Source: Photobacterium swingsii (GTDB taxonomy: Bacteria; Pseudomonadota; Gammaproteobacteria; Enterobacterales; Vibrionaceae). Taken from it: a DNA stretch of 64,000 nucleotides. Below the pieces are notes generated by a model. The model ran no database searches, had not been told where the DNA came from, and saw only the letters and a program-made list of their open reading frames with translations. A program made the position numbers and the translations under genes. This document shows, piece after piece, positions 8,951-19,238 of the stretch. Location of the stretch: contig NZ_AP024853.1 of the NCBI RefSeq assembly GCF_024346715.1, forward strand, positions 806,001-870,000, given 5' to 3'. Positions within the stretch are counted from its first letter, which is position 1; each line of letters begins with the position of its first letter.

Positions 8951-9754
8951 TTATTGATTTTTCCACTGGGGTGAGCGCTTTTCTAAAAAGGCCTGAACGC
9001 CTTCTTGCTGATCTTCGGTATCAAATAAGCCCACAAACAACTCACGCTCTTTCATTAAACCATGGTGATGAGACTGTGAACGGCAGTTTTGGATCAATGT
9101 CTTACAAGCTGTGACCGATGATGGCGACTGATTACCGACCGAATTTGCCAGAGCTAACGCCGTCGTCATACTCTCCCCCGTATCCACCACGTCTTCGACC
9201 AATTTAATTGCTAAGGCTTGCTCGGCACTTATCTGCTCACCACATAGAATAATGCGTTTCGCCCAACCTTCACCCACCAGCCAGGTCAGGTTTTGTGTCC
9301 CACCAGCGCAAGGTAACAGCCCAACCTTGGCTTCGGGCAGTGCCATTACCGCTTGCTTCTCGGCAATGCGAATATCACATGCAAGTGCAACTTCTAAACC
9401 ACCACCCATCGCATAGCCATTAATGGCCGCAATAGACACCCCGCGAAATGCTGATAATGTCTCGAAGGCTTCACCAAACAGGCGTGCCATCTCAATCGCA
9501 ACCGCTTTATCACCATCAGCAAACAGCTTTAAATCTGCACCCGCAGAAAAAAACTTGTTGCCTTCACCCGTTATCACACAAGCATAGATATTTTTATCCG
9601 CATTGAGCGATTCAATGATCGCCTTAAATTGAATCAGGCTGTCAGCCGTCCAAGTATTAGCAGGTGGATTATTCAGTGTGAGTAACGCAACATGCCCATG
9701 CTGCTCTGCCTTTATCGCACTCATATTTTGTTGTGATTGAGATTCCGGTTTCAT
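8951..9754 (-). CDS. Enoyl-CoA hydratase (methacrylyl/tiglyl-CoA)
   Basis: A 267-aa crotonase-family enzyme. The oxyanion loop is FFSAGADLKLF (68-78), and both hydratase glutamates are present, E121 in GGGLEVALACD and E141 in LPEAKVGLLPCAGG. It therefore should add water to a 2-enoyl-CoA; the operon places it at methacrylyl-CoA and tiglyl-CoA. The start at MKPESQ is chosen because GAGGGGA precedes it; an open in-frame extension would run back into the preceding acyl-CoA dehydrogenase gene. Confidence 0.9.
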   Translation of the reverse strand: MKPESQSQQNMSAIKAEQHGHVALLTLNNPPANTWTADSLIQFKAIIESLNADKNIYACVITGEGNKFFSAGADLKLFADGDKAVAIEMARLFGEAFETLSAFRGVSIAAINGYAMGGGLEVALACDIRIAEKQAVMALPEAKVGLLPCAGGTQNLTWLVGEGWAKRIILCGEQISAEQALAIKLVEDVVDTGESMTTALALANSVGNQSPSSVTACKTLIQNCRSQSHHHGLMKERELFVGLFDTEDQQEGVQAFLEKRSPQWKNQ

Positions 9755-9803
9755 TATTTTCCCCTCTGCAGCCCTGATTCTTAATGCTTGGTTCCTGATC
9801 TGG

Positions 9804-10958
9804 CTAAAGCAAGTCAACACCGTCACTTAGCACCCTGCGAGCGATGATCAAGCGCATGATTTCATTGGTACCTTCTAAGATCTGATGTACACGGGCATCA
9901 CGGCAATAACGTTCAAGTGGGTATTCTTGAATATAGCCATAACCACCAAAAATCTGTAAGGCTTGATCGCATACCTTAAAGCCCACATCAGTCGCGTAGC
10001 GTTTTGCCATGGCGCAGTAAGCCGTTGCTTCAGGATCGGCTTGATCTAACTTAAAAGCCGCGTAACGTACCAACTGTCTGGCCGCAACCAGCTCGGTGGC
10101 CATATCAGCTAATTTAAATTGCAGCCCTTGGAATTGAGATAACGAGCGACCAAATTGCTTACGCTCGCTCATATATTGCTTCGCCTGATTCAAGGCCTGC
10201 TGCGCGGTCCCAATCGAGCATGACGCGATATTGATCCGTCCGCCATCAAGCCCTTTCATGGCGAAAATAAACCCTTCACCTTCCTTACCTAACAAAGCCG
10301 AGGCTGGTATTTTCACCTTATCAAAAGTAACCGAACGCGTTGGTTGACTATGCCAGCCCATTTTGGGTTCTTTTCTGCCATAGCTGATCCCATCGGCATG
10401 CGCATCCACCACAAAAGCTGAAATGCCTTTCGCTCCGGCTTCCCCTGTTCGTGCCATCACCACCAATACATCGGTATCACCCGCACCTGAAATAAAGGCT
10501 TTCGCACCATTTAACACATAACCATCATCTTGCTTAGTGGCGGTAGTCGCTAATGCCGCGGCATCAGAGCCAGCATTCGCTTCAGTTAAGCAATACGATC
10601 CAAGATGTTCACCCGTGACAAGCTGTGGGCAATACTGAGATTTCGCATCCTCGGTACCAAAACTCGCGATCATCCATGTCACCATGTTATGAATCGTCAT
10701 ATAAGCCGTGGTAGAAGTACATCCCATCGAGAGTTGTTCAAAAACAATTGAAGCATCAAGACGGCTTAACCCCATACCGCCGCTGGATTCAGGTGTATAA
10801 AGGCTCATGAACCCCATATCTCCCGCAGCTTTCAATACATCTTTAGGGAAAATACTTTTCTGATCCCATTCCGCAGCCATGGGCAACAACTCTTGATTCG
10901 AAAACTGTTGTGCGGCTTCAGCAAACGCACCTTGGTCATCGGAAAGATCAAAGTTCAT
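9804..10958 (-). CDS. Acyl-CoA dehydrogenase, probable isobutyryl/2-methylbutyryl-CoA dehydrogenase
   Basis: A 384-aa FAD enzyme. Family signatures are CLTEANAGSDAAAL in the middle domain and QIFGGYGYIQEYPLERYCRD near the C-terminus. The catalytic glutamate is in ILEGTNEIMRL, the position used by short branched-chain dehydrogenases but not by isovaleryl-CoA dehydrogenase. Third gene of the operon, so it probably makes methacrylyl-CoA and tiglyl-CoA from the valine and isoleucine acyl-CoAs. Electrons would pass to ETF. Confidence 0.9.
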   Translation of the reverse strand: MNFDLSDDQGAFAEAAQQFSNQELLPMAAEWDQKSIFPKDVLKAAGDMGFMSLYTPESSGGMGLSRLDASIVFEQLSMGCTSTTAYMTIHNMVTWMIASFGTEDAKSQYCPQLVTGEHLGSYCLTEANAGSDAAALATTATKQDDGYVLNGAKAFISGAGDTDVLVVMARTGEAGAKGISAFVVDAHADGISYGRKEPKMGWHSQPTRSVTFDKVKIPASALLGKEGEGFIFAMKGLDGGRINIASCSIGTAQQALNQAKQYMSERKQFGRSLSQFQGLQFKLADMATELVAARQLVRYAAFKLDQADPEATAYCAMAKRYATDVGFKVCDQALQIFGGYGYIQEYPLERYCRDARVHQILEGTNEIMRLIIARRVLSDGVDLL

Positions 10959-11006
10959 GGTAACTCCTCACTTCATCTGGCGTAGTTCGAGTAACGGCAA
11001 CGCGCA

Positions 11007-12500
11007 CTATCGCAACTGAATCGTCATGTTCAACGCTGCTGGAATATCATCATCAAACCAGCGGGCGGTAACCGTTTTAGTTTCGGTATAAAAGCGAACG
11101 GCTTGCTTACCGTAAGCATGTAAATCACCATAGAAACTGCCACGCCAGCCCGTGAATGAAAAGAAAGGCAGTGGTACAGGAATAGGTACATTTATCCCTA
11201 CTTGTCCCACTTGAATATGGTGTTGGTATTTACGTGCAGCCGCGCCACAAGCCGTAAAAATTGACGTACCGTTGCCGTAAGGGTTGGCATTAACTAAGGC
11301 AATAGCGTCTTCCAAATTATCAACAGTCATGCACAATAAAACAGGGCCAAAAATCTCTTGCTGATAAATCGCCATGTCCGTCGTTACACCGCTAAATAGG
11401 GTCGGTGCGAGCCAATTGCCTTGCTCAAACCCGTCGACGCTATAATCACGCCCATCAAGTTCACAAATCGCCCCCTGCTGCTTGCCTTGCTCGATCAGGT
11501 TAATAACGCGCAACTTTGCGGCCTCACTGATCAAAGGGCCATAGGCGGCTGATTCATCATCCCATACGCCAGGAGTCACTTTTGCCATCGCCGCTTTTAG
11601 ATCAGGTAACCAGCTATTGGCTTCACCAACAAATACAGCGACAGAAATCGCCATACAGCGCTGCCCTGCCGCCCCGACCGATGCTCCTACCAAGTTATTA
11701 ATGACTTGTTCCTTATTGGCATCAGGCATGATGACCATATGATTTTTAGCCCCAGCAAACGCTTGTACACGCTTAAAATGGGTAGTGGCCGTTTGGTAGA
11801 TATATTGCGCGACAGGCACAGAGCCAACAAAAGACACGGTTTTAATATCAGGATGAGCAAGCAATTGATCAACTTGATCCTTTTGGCCATGAACAACTTG
11901 AAGCACACCTTTAGGCGCCCCCGCTTGTTCAAAGAGTTCAGCCAGTCGCATCGCTGTGAGCGGCACTTGTTCCGACGGTTTCAACACAAAGGTATTGCCA
12001 CAGGCGATCGCCATTGGAAACATCCACAATGGGATCATGGCTGGAAAGTTAAAAGGGGTTATGCCGCTGCACACCCCTAACGGTTGGATGAGTGAATAAC
12101 TGTCGATGTCCGTAGCAACATTCTCAACCGTTTCACCCATCATTAGGCTTGCGACATTGGCGGCTTGCTCAACCACTTCTATCCCGCGCCACACATCCCC
12201 TTTCGCATCTACCGTGGTTTTACCTGTTTCAAATGAAAGTAAATTCGCGAGTTCATCATGATGGGTTTTGAGTAGATGCTGATAATTGAGCATTAATCGC
12301 GCCCGTTCAGGCGTCGCAACTTCTTTCCACTCAAGAAACGCAGCTTGAGCATGGGCTATTGCGCGATCAATCTCAGCTTCAGTAGCACAAGGGAGTTGAG
12401 CGATAACGTCATTGGTCGCAGGGTTGGTGACATCAATCCATTGATTGGATTCAGATTGACGAAATTCGCCTTCAATATAAAGGGGGACTAACTGAGCCAT
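11007..12500 (-). CDS. mmsA: CoA-acylating methylmalonate-semialdehyde dehydrogenase
   Basis: A 497-aa aldehyde dehydrogenase that converts methylmalonate semialdehyde, CoA and NAD to propionyl-CoA and CO2. The catalytic cysteine is C282 in GAAGQRCMA. The usual general-base glutamate region reads [12 protein letters not shown], the asparagine form typical of MMSDH rather than ordinary ALDHs. It starts two bases after the thiolase stop, so the two genes are tightly coupled. The extra MTIQLR at the C-terminus is within normal variation. Confidence 0.93.
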   Translation of the reverse strand: MAQLVPLYIEGEFRQSESNQWIDVTNPATNDVIAQLPCATEAEIDRAIAHAQAAFLEWKEVATPERARLMLNYQHLLKTHHDELANLLSFETGKTTVDAKGDVWRGIEVVEQAANVASLMMGETVENVATDIDSYSLIQPLGVCSGITPFNFPAMIPLWMFPMAIACGNTFVLKPSEQVPLTAMRLAELFEQAGAPKGVLQVVHGQKDQVDQLLAHPDIKTVSFVGSVPVAQYIYQTATTHFKRVQAFAGAKNHMVIMPDANKEQVINNLVGASVGAAGQRCMAISVAVFVGEANSWLPDLKAAMAKVTPGVWDDESAAYGPLISEAAKLRVINLIEQGKQQGAICELDGRDYSVDGFEQGNWLAPTLFSGVTTDMAIYQQEIFGPVLLCMTVDNLEDAIALVNANPYGNGTSIFTACGAAARKYQHHIQVGQVGINVPIPVPLPFFSFTGWRGSFYGDLHAYGKQAVRFYTETKTVTARWFDDDIPAALNMTIQLR

Positions 12501-12502
12501 AG

Positions 12503-13819
12503 TTATTTCCTCGCAGAGACCTCAATTGCGATCGCCGTTGCTTCACCACCACCAATACACAATGAAGCTATGCCATAAACCGCACGGTTTTCACCTTGGT
12601 TGATTAAGGTCTGTTGGTATTGTTTTAACGCATAAATTAACGATACAAGAATACGTGCACCACTCGCGCCAATTGGATGCCCTAACGCACAAGCACCGCC
12701 ATTCACATTCACTTTATCGGCACTGATCCTAAGCTTATCGATTGCAATTTGAGTCACGACGGCAAACGCTTCATTGATCTCCCAGCGATCGATTTGATCA
12801 ACCGACCACCCCAGTTTTTCCAATAACTGCTGACATGCAAAAGCAGGCGCTATCGTAAATTCATTTGGCGATCGAGCATGGCTCGCATGGCCGTGCATAA
12901 GAGCAAGTTCATGGTAATGCTGCTGATTTGCGGTCTCTGTATCCATTAAGATCAAGGCGGCTGCGCCATCTGATATCGCGCTCGAATTAGCCGCCGTCAG
13001 TGTGCCTTGCTTAGCAAACACTGGCTTGAGTTGCGCGATCTTATCGAGTTTAATTTCACTTGGATGTTCATCATCAGCCACTATATGGGGCTGGTGCGCA
13101 TCGGGCATAACAATTGGGACAATTTCATCCATGAACATGCCATTGCCTTGAGCCTCAAGCGCGTGCTTAGCTGAGCGGATTGCCCACTCATCCATTTGCT
13201 CACGGGTAAAGCCATAATCATCCGCGGTCTGTTGCCCATAAACACCCATCAAATGTCCTTCAAACGCGTCTTGTAATCCATCGAAAAAAAGATGGTCGAG
13301 ACTCGTTTGATGGCCAAGCCTAAAACCTTTCCGTGCGTTTTGTAGCAGGTATGGCGCATTGGTCATGCTTTCCATTCCCCCTGCAACAATGCAATGACTA
13401 TCGCCTAACTGAATCTGATCGAACGCCAGCATGACGGTTTTCATGCCAGAGCCGCACACTTTATTGATTGTCGTGGCGGGTATCGCATTTGAAAGACCAG
13501 CATGTAATGCCGCCTGACGAGCTGGGGCTTGTCCACAGCCTGCGGTCAAAACGCAGCCCATCAGCACTTCATTTACAGGCAATTCATGAGCTGATTGATC
13601 ATAGCTAGGCTGACCATGAGTAGAAGGGGCTCGACTCACGGGGTCATCGGGCATATCAGTGGAAATATCGGCATCAACGGCCTTAGAGGATAGTGCTTGC
13701 TCAAGCGCAGCCGCTATTGCCCAGCCGCCCAATTCAGGGGCAGACAATCCACTCAGTTCACCTTGGAAGCTACCCATCGGGGTGCGTTTAGCCGCGATGA
13801 TTGAAATAGGTTTCGTCAT
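12503..13819 (-). CDS. Acetyl-CoA C-acyltransferase (thiolase) with an internal insertion
   Basis: A 438-aa thiolase, about 40 residues longer than usual. The acylated cysteine is C122 in [10 protein letters not shown] (normally near 89). The C-terminal [17 protein letters not shown] and CIGGGEA carry the histidine and second cysteine. The extra length sits at about residues 46-80, a polar, low-complexity stretch rich in S, D and P. As first gene of the ivd operon it should cleave 2-methylacetoacetyl-CoA (isoleucine) or acetoacetyl-CoA (leucine). The ATG has AAAGGACG ahead of it. Confidence 0.92.
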   Translation of the reverse strand: MTKPISIIAAKRTPMGSFQGELSGLSAPELGGWAIAAALEQALSSKAVDADISTDMPDDPVSRAPSTHGQPSYDQSAHELPVNEVLMGCVLTAGCGQAPARQAALHAGLSNAIPATTINKVCGSGMKTVMLAFDQIQLGDSHCIVAGGMESMTNAPYLLQNARKGFRLGHQTSLDHLFFDGLQDAFEGHLMGVYGQQTADDYGFTREQMDEWAIRSAKHALEAQGNGMFMDEIVPIVMPDAHQPHIVADDEHPSEIKLDKIAQLKPVFAKQGTLTAANSSAISDGAAALILMDTETANQQHYHELALMHGHASHARSPNEFTIAPAFACQQLLEKLGWSVDQIDRWEINEAFAVVTQIAIDKLRISADKVNVNGGACALGHPIGASGARILVSLIYALKQYQQTLINQGENRAVYGIASLCIGGGEATAIAIEVSARK

Positions 13820-13839
13820 GACATCGTCCTTTCGATTTC

Positions 13840-13855
13840 TTGACGTTTACGTAAG
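13840..13855. promoter_or_regulatory. LiuR-type operator, box 1
   Basis: Imperfect 16-bp palindrome TTGACGTTTACGTAAG, 20 bp upstream of the thiolase start. It matches the second box at 13869 in both half-sites (ACGT/ACGTAA). A nearby MerR-family LiuR gene makes it a probable LiuR site. The centres are 29 bp apart. Confidence 0.7.
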
Positions 13856-13868
13856 CATAGCACTAACA

Positions 13869-13884
13869 TTTACGTTAACGTAAA
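13869..13884. promoter_or_regulatory. LiuR-type operator, box 2
   Basis: Perfect 16-bp palindrome TTTACGTTAACGTAAA in the region shared by the divergent ivd and liu operons. This resembles the LiuR consensus described for gammaproteobacteria. Confidence 0.78.
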
Positions 13885-13891
13885 GAAACAA

Positions 13892-13909
13892 ATTGCAAAC
13901 ATTTGCAAT
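13892..13909. repeat. Inverted repeat ATTGCAAA-CA-TTTGCAAT
   Basis: Perfect 8-bp arms separated by two bases, seven bases after LiuR box 2 and about 110 bp before liuR. Its symmetry suggests a second operator for a different regulator, but no candidate is visible. Confidence 0.45.
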
Positions 13910-14016
13910 CACACAGGTTCACGAAAGAGAGTGCCATCGAGTCTGTTTAGACAGGTTTTCACCAAAGCATATGCTAAGTGCAAGCCTGCTAAGCGATGGA
14001 ATACAGGAGTGCTACT

Positions 14017-14382
14017 GTGGAAACCTTCAAAATCAGCGAACTGGCAAAAGAGTTCGATATTACAACGCGCAGCATTCGTTTTTATGAAGACATGGGTCTA
14101 CTCGCTCCGACACGTAATGGCACCACGCGCATCTATCAACGACGTGACAAAATTCGCTTAAAGCTTATCCTGCGTGGTAAACGACTTGGCTTTTCACTGG
14201 CTGAAATTCGTGAGCTCTTTGATCTCTACGATACCGACCAAAGTGACAATCAACTTAACCAAATGCTGATCATTATTGATGAGAAACAAGCGGTTTTGCA
14301 GCAACAACTTAATGATATCAACGTTGTCATGAATGAGCTCACTGCGGCTCGCCAACGCTGCCTACAAGCGATGAATAAATAA
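14017..14382 (+). CDS. liuR: MerR-family regulator of branched-chain amino-acid catabolism
   Basis: A 121-aa MerR protein: winged helix ([20 protein letters not shown]) followed by a long dimerisation helix with Q/N-rich heptads (about 80-115). No metal-binding cysteines are placed as in the heavy-metal branch, in line with acyl-CoA-sensing members. The GTG start follows GGAG at seven bases; an ATG seven codons upstream is open but lacks a site. First gene of liuR-liuA-liuB-liuC-liuE, divergent from the ivd operon with two palindromes between. Confidence 0.88.
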   Translation: METFKISELAKEFDITTRSIRFYEDMGLLAPTRNGTTRIYQRRDKIRLKLILRGKRLGFSLAEIRELFDLYDTDQSDNQLNQMLIIIDEKQAVLQQQLNDINVVMNELTAARQRCLQAMNK

Positions 14383-14437
14383 CAAATTCAATGACATTCC
14401 TCACTGCCCTAATACGGTATCAAACAGAGGGAACACC

Positions 14438-15607
14438 ATGAACGATGCTTTCACATCACTCAACTTTGGCCTTGGGGAAACCAACGACATGTTACGTGAA
14501 CATGTTGCTGGATTTGCCACCGATACCATAGCACCACTCGCTGCAGATATTGATCGTGATAATCAGTTTCCTGATCATCTTTGGTTAAAACTGGGCGAGA
14601 TGGGGCTACTCGGCGTCACGGTTGACGAAGAATACGGTGGCGCAAGTATGGGATATGTCGCCCACGTAATTGCCATGGAAGAAATTAGCCGCGCATCCGC
14701 CTCGGTTGGGCTAAGTTATGGCGCCCACTCTAACCTTTGTGTGAACCAAATCTTTCGCAACGGTAACGAGGAACAGCGGGCCCGCCTATTACCAAAACTG
14801 ATCGCTGGTGAACATGTTGGCGCATTAGCGATGAGTGAAGCCAATGCAGGCTCTGATGTTGTCAGCATGCAATTGAAAGCCGAGCAGCAAGGTAAAGACT
14901 ACATACTCACTGGCAGTAAAATGTGGATCACCAATGGCCCAGATGCTGATGTGCTGGTGGTGTATGCCAAAACCGAACCGACCGCTGGCGCACACGGCAT
15001 TACCGCTTTTATCATTGAGCGAAGGTTTGACGGTTTCAGCCATGCCCAGAAGCTCGACAAACTCGGGATGCGCGGCTCAAATACCTGTGAGTTAGTGTTT
15101 GATCATTGCCGTGTTCCTGCCGCCAATGTACTTGGCGAAGTAAACCAAGGCGTCAATATTTTAATGAGCGGCTTAGATTACGAGCGCGTAGTTTTAGCTG
15201 CAGGGCCATTGGGGATCATGCGTGCTTGCCTCGACCTAGTCATTCCCTATGTTCACGACCGCAAACAGTTTGGCCGCGCCATTGGCGAGTTCCAGTTGGT
15301 ACAAGCCAAAGTCGCTGATATGTACACCCGCATGAATGCCGCCAGGAGTTATGTTTATACCGTCGCTGCTGCCTGCGATCGCGGTGAAACGACCCGCAAA
15401 GATGCAGCTGGCGTTATTTTATATAGCGCAGAACTCGCGACTCAAATCGCACTTGATGCCATTCAATTACTCGGCGGTAATGGTTATATCAACGAATTTC
15501 CAGCAGGTCGATTACTGCGCGATGCCAAACTGTATGAAATTGGCGCTGGTACATCGGAAATACGCCGCATGCTGATAGGCCGAGAATTATTTGACGAGTC
15601 TCGATAA
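14438..15607 (+). CDS. liuA: Isovaleryl-CoA dehydrogenase
   Basis: A 389-aa FAD acyl-CoA dehydrogenase. The catalytic glutamate sits in [16 protein letters not shown], the position specific to isovaleryl-CoA dehydrogenases; the alternative C-terminal position reads [12 protein letters not shown]. It has the usual [13 protein letters not shown] and [11 protein letters not shown] signatures. It converts isovaleryl-CoA to 3-methylcrotonyl-CoA in leucine breakdown. AGAGGGAA precedes the ATG. liuB starts ten bases after its stop. Confidence 0.93.
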   Translation: MNDAFTSLNFGLGETNDMLREHVAGFATDTIAPLAADIDRDNQFPDHLWLKLGEMGLLGVTVDEEYGGASMGYVAHVIAMEEISRASASVGLSYGAHSNLCVNQIFRNGNEEQRARLLPKLIAGEHVGALAMSEANAGSDVVSMQLKAEQQGKDYILTGSKMWITNGPDADVLVVYAKTEPTAGAHGITAFIIERRFDGFSHAQKLDKLGMRGSNTCELVFDHCRVPAANVLGEVNQGVNILMSGLDYERVVLAAGPLGIMRACLDLVIPYVHDRKQFGRAIGEFQLVQAKVADMYTRMNAARSYVYTVAAACDRGETTRKDAAGVILYSAELATQIALDAIQLLGGNGYINEFPAGRLLRDAKLYEIGAGTSEIRRMLIGRELFDESR

Positions 15608-15617
15608 GGAAACCGAT

Positions 15618-17228
15618 ATGGCGCTAATTCACACCAAGGTCGATCCTGATGATCCTCTTTACATCACCAACGATAAAGTAATGCGCGTAATGTTGGATAA
15701 CCTAAACGCCAACCTTCGCCATATCGAAAAAGGCGGAGGAGACAAAGCGCAACAACGGCAAATTAGTAAAGGGAAACTTCCGGTGCGCCAGCGTATCAAA
15801 GCACTGCTCGACACCGACTCCGAGTTTCTAGAAATTGGCCAATTTGCGGCATGGCGGGTGTATGACCAATGTATTCCCTGCGCAGGCGTTGTCGCGGGAA
15901 TAGGTACAGTTGAAGGCATTACCTGCATGGTGATCGCCAACGATCCCTCAGTAAAAGGTGGCACTTACTACCCACTCACAGTAAAGAAACACCTTCGCGC
16001 GCAAGAGATTGCAGAACGTTGCCACCTACCCTGTATTTATCTGGTTGATTCGGGTGGTGCTAACCTTCCTCATCAAGCTGAAGTATTTCCTGATCGCGAT
16101 CACTTTGGCCGAATTTTTTATAATCAAGCCCGCATGTCTGCCAAAGGGATCCCACAAATCGCAGTCGTCCATGGCTTATGTACCGCAGGTGGCGCATATA
16201 TTCCAGCTATGGCAGATGTCGCTATTATCATCAAACAACAAGGCACTATATTTCTCGCAGGGCCGCCATTAGTTAAGGCTGCAACAGGTGAAGTCGTTAC
16301 TGCTGAAGCTCTTGGTGGCGCAGATGTTCATTGTATGAAATCGGGCGTTGCCGATTATTATGCTAATGATGAACACGACGCTCTGCGTTTAGCACGCCAA
16401 GCCATTCAAAGCAGCCATTCACCATCAGCGATAACTATGGGTTCCGCTGACACAGTTTCTCCACCCAAATACGATATTGAGCAGCTCTATGGAATAACCA
16501 GTACCGACCTGCGAAAACCTTTTGATATTCGAGAAATTATTGCGCGAGTGGTTGATGGCTCTGAATTTGATGAATTTAAAGCCCTTTATGGCAACACCCT
16601 GATTTGTGGTTTTGCCAACCTGCATGGTCATCCTGTTGGGATTGTCGCTAATAATGGCATTCTTTTTTCAGAGTCCGCTCAAAAAGGGACTCACTTCATT
16701 GAACTGTGCGCGAAACGAAAAATTCCGCTGATTTTCCTCCAAAACATAACGGGCTTTATGGTAGGCAGTCGCGCTGAAGCGAAAGGGATCGCCAAAGATG
16801 GTGCCAAAATGGTAATGGCTGTTGCGTGTGCCGATGTCCCCAAATTCACCGTTATCGTTGGGGGATCTTATGGCGCTGGGAACTATGGCATGTGTGGTCG
16901 GGCTTATAATCCCACCATGATGTGGATGTGGCCCAATGCCCGTATTTCAGTCATGGGTGGCGAGCAAGCTGCTGGTGTAATGGCACAAGTGACACGCGAG
17001 ATAAAACAACGCAAAGGTGAAGCTTGGAGTGATGAGCAAGAAGCCAACTTTAAACAACCTATCATCGACCAATATGAGCAAGAGGGGCACCCCTACTATG
17101 CCAGTGCCAGGCTTTGGGATGACGGCATTATAGATCCAAAACAGACGCGTAATGTACTCAAACAAGCATTAAATGCAGTAGCGCATGCTCCGATCCCAGA
17201 TAGCCAATTCGGCATATTCCGTATGTAG
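15618..17228 (+). CDS. liuB: 3-methylcrotonyl-CoA carboxylase, carboxyltransferase (beta) subunit
   Basis: A 536-aa acyl-CoA carboxyltransferase of the usual MCC-beta length. It carries two crotonase-like halves, with glycine-rich CoA and carboxybiotin loops such as [13 protein letters not shown] and [16 protein letters not shown]. It needs a biotin carboxylase/BCCP alpha partner (LiuD), which is not encoded in this cluster. The ATG after AAGGAAACCGAT is chosen; nine further codons are open upstream but overlap liuA. Confidence 0.93.
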   Translation: MALIHTKVDPDDPLYITNDKVMRVMLDNLNANLRHIEKGGGDKAQQRQISKGKLPVRQRIKALLDTDSEFLEIGQFAAWRVYDQCIPCAGVVAGIGTVEGITCMVIANDPSVKGGTYYPLTVKKHLRAQEIAERCHLPCIYLVDSGGANLPHQAEVFPDRDHFGRIFYNQARMSAKGIPQIAVVHGLCTAGGAYIPAMADVAIIIKQQGTIFLAGPPLVKAATGEVVTAEALGGADVHCMKSGVADYYANDEHDALRLARQAIQSSHSPSAITMGSADTVSPPKYDIEQLYGITSTDLRKPFDIREIIARVVDGSEFDEFKALYGNTLICGFANLHGHPVGIVANNGILFSESAQKGTHFIELCAKRKIPLIFLQNITGFMVGSRAEAKGIAKDGAKMVMAVACADVPKFTVIVGGSYGAGNYGMCGRAYNPTMMWMWPNARISVMGGEQAAGVMAQVTREIKQRKGEAWSDEQEANFKQPIIDQYEQEGHPYYASARLWDDGIIDPKQTRNVLKQALNAVAHAPIPDSQFGIFRM

Positions 17229-17240
17229 CGAGGCTTCTTG

Positions 17241-18101
17241 ATGAATACCCAAACATCACCACTCAATACCGCTGTTATCGCGACCATTGACGACATTGGC
17301 GTTGCTTATCTTACGCTTAACCGTACTGATAAACATAATGCTTTTGATAGCCATATTATTGCTGACTTGATTGAGCAGCTGACTTTATTGAACAATTACC
17401 CAAACCTTCGCGCGCTAGTGCTACAAGCAAATGGCAAACACTTTTCTGCAGGGGCCGATTTGCAATGGATGCGATCCATGGCCAATAAAACTCCCGAAGA
17501 AAATCAAGATGATGCGGAGCTACTCGCCCAACTCATGCACATGCTAGATACTTTCCCCCACCCCACGCTGTGCCTAGTACAAGGTTGGGCATTTGGTGGG
17601 GCGCTAGGGCTGATTTGCTGTTGCGATATGGCAATCGCTACTCTTGACGCTCAGTTTTGCCTAAGTGAAGTGAAACTAGGGTTAATACCCGCCACTATAG
17701 GGCCTTATGTCATTCGCTCAATAGGTATACGCCAAGCACGCCGTTACATGCTTACTGCAGAAAAAATAACAAGCCAAGCTGCGCAAAGCCTTGGAGTGAT
17801 CCACCTTTCAACAGCCAATATCGACAAAGCCCGCGACGAATGGCTTCAACAGATCCTCGCCAATGCCCCCATTGCCCTCACAGTCGCAAAAACTTTGTGT
17901 CACGCCTGTAACGCAGAACCTATTAATGATCAGCTACGCCAAACTACCAGCGAAATGATAGCAACATTGCGTGTATCACCAGAAGGACAAGAAGGGCTTA
18001 ATGCCTTTTTCGAGAAACGCACTCCAAGCTGGCAACAACAGCTTAAGTTGTCCAGTGAACTGAAAACGAAAGAATTAAATAAGGGGAACAACCATGAGTG
18101 A
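17241..18101 (+). CDS. liuC: Methylglutaconyl-CoA hydratase
   Basis: A 286-aa crotonase-fold enzyme. It has FSAGADLQWM for the oxyanion hole and FCLSEVKLGLIPATIGPYV with the catalytic glutamate. The first glutamate position is glycine (GGALGLICCCD), as in AUH/LiuC-type hydratases. It hydrates 3-methylglutaconyl-CoA to HMG-CoA. The stop overlaps the liuE start by eight bases, so these two genes are directly coupled and no room remains for liuD. Confidence 0.9.
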   Translation: MNTQTSPLNTAVIATIDDIGVAYLTLNRTDKHNAFDSHIIADLIEQLTLLNNYPNLRALVLQANGKHFSAGADLQWMRSMANKTPEENQDDAELLAQLMHMLDTFPHPTLCLVQGWAFGGALGLICCCDMAIATLDAQFCLSEVKLGLIPATIGPYVIRSIGIRQARRYMLTAEKITSQAAQSLGVIHLSTANIDKARDEWLQQILANAPIALTVAKTLCHACNAEPINDQLRQTTSEMIATLRVSPEGQEGLNAFFEKRTPSWQQQLKLSSELKTKELNKGNNHE

Positions 18102-18993
18102 TTACCCAGACCGTGTTCATATTGCAGAAATGGGGCCAAGGGATGGCTTGCAAAATGAGCCCTTGGTAAGCACTCAAGCAAAAATCGACCTCATTAATAC
18201 ATTATCCCAAAGCGGACTGACCCATATAGAGTCTGGCGCTTTTGTTTCACCCAAACGTGTTCCTCAAATGGCAGATTCAGCAGAAGTACTCACCCATATC
18301 CTTCGTCATTCAAATGTCACTTACTCAGCCTTAACCCCAAACCTGCAAGGCTATAACCAAGCAAAGGCTAATCATGCTGATCAGGGAGCGATATTCACTT
18401 CAGCTTCTGAAGGCTTTTGCCAATCCAATATCCATTGCTCCATATCAGAAAGCCTAGAACGTTTTATCCCTGTGATGGAGCAAGCAAAGCAAGACGGCAT
18501 TAAAGTCCGTGGTTACCTTTCTTGTGTTATTGACTGCCCCTACGATGGTGCAACCTCGCCACAGCAAGTGGCAAAAATAGCACAAGCACTCTTGCAGCTT
18601 GGCTGTTATGAAATATCACTGGGTGACACTATAGGCACAGGTACTCCCGTCGCAATCCAACGCATGCTAGATGCCGTTCTTAATGTCATACCTCGCCACC
18701 AAGTCGCGGTGCACTTCCATAACACTTGGGGGCAAGCATTAGTCAATGTGCATCAAGCACTTACTATGGGTGTGGCGACCATTGATTCAAGTGTAGCGGG
18801 ATTAGGTGGTTGCCCGTATGCCCCCGGAGCAAGCGGTAATGTCGCAACAGAAGATGTTCTATATTTATGCCAAGGACTAGGCATAGAAACAGGTGTGGAT
18901 TTAGAAATGGTGGCAAAAGCTGGGTGGGATATTTGTAGAGAATTAGATGTATCCCCTCTATCAAATACCTCTTTAGCATTATTAAGCAAATAG
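18094..18993 (+). CDS. liuE: Hydroxymethylglutaryl-CoA lyase
   Basis: A 299-aa TIM-barrel enzyme that cleaves HMG-CoA to acetoacetate and acetyl-CoA. It opens VHIAEMGPRDGLQNE with catalytic R/D residues (MGPRDGLQ). The mobile loop carries the cysteine signature GLGGCPYAPGASGNVATEDV. Metal ligands are in VHFHNTWGQ. It is the last gene of the liu operon. No terminator is obvious in the 245 bp before the next gene. Confidence 0.94.
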   Translation: MSDYPDRVHIAEMGPRDGLQNEPLVSTQAKIDLINTLSQSGLTHIESGAFVSPKRVPQMADSAEVLTHILRHSNVTYSALTPNLQGYNQAKANHADQGAIFTSASEGFCQSNIHCSISESLERFIPVMEQAKQDGIKVRGYLSCVIDCPYDGATSPQQVAKIAQALLQLGCYEISLGDTIGTGTPVAIQRMLDAVLNVIPRHQVAVHFHNTWGQALVNVHQALTMGVATIDSSVAGLGGCPYAPGASGNVATEDVLYLCQGLGIETGVDLEMVAKAGWDICRELDVSPLSNTSLALLSK

Positions 18994-19238
18994 AATTAAA
19001 TAATGCCCTAATAACTGAATAAAAGTCATAAAGTAACGATAGTTTTATAAATACCAAAACAACCATACATAATGCACCTATTAATATTACCACTTATCTA
19101 TAAATAAATAGTAATAATAGCGGTATACCCATTGAGAATACTTACATTTTGTAATAAATTCACCATCCAATAAGAACACTGTTCAAATGTTACATCCAAT
19201 TCTAAATACACAACGATTCCACAACATAAATTTATTCT

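Noticed and set aside
11706-12080. Open frame antisense to mmsA
   Set aside because: It is a shadow of the conserved mmsA frame with no domain or start signal.
17229-18093. Possible fragment of liuD hidden between liuB and liuE
   Set aside because: The interval is filled by a complete liuC with a normal end; I see no biotin or biotin carboxylase motif in any frame.
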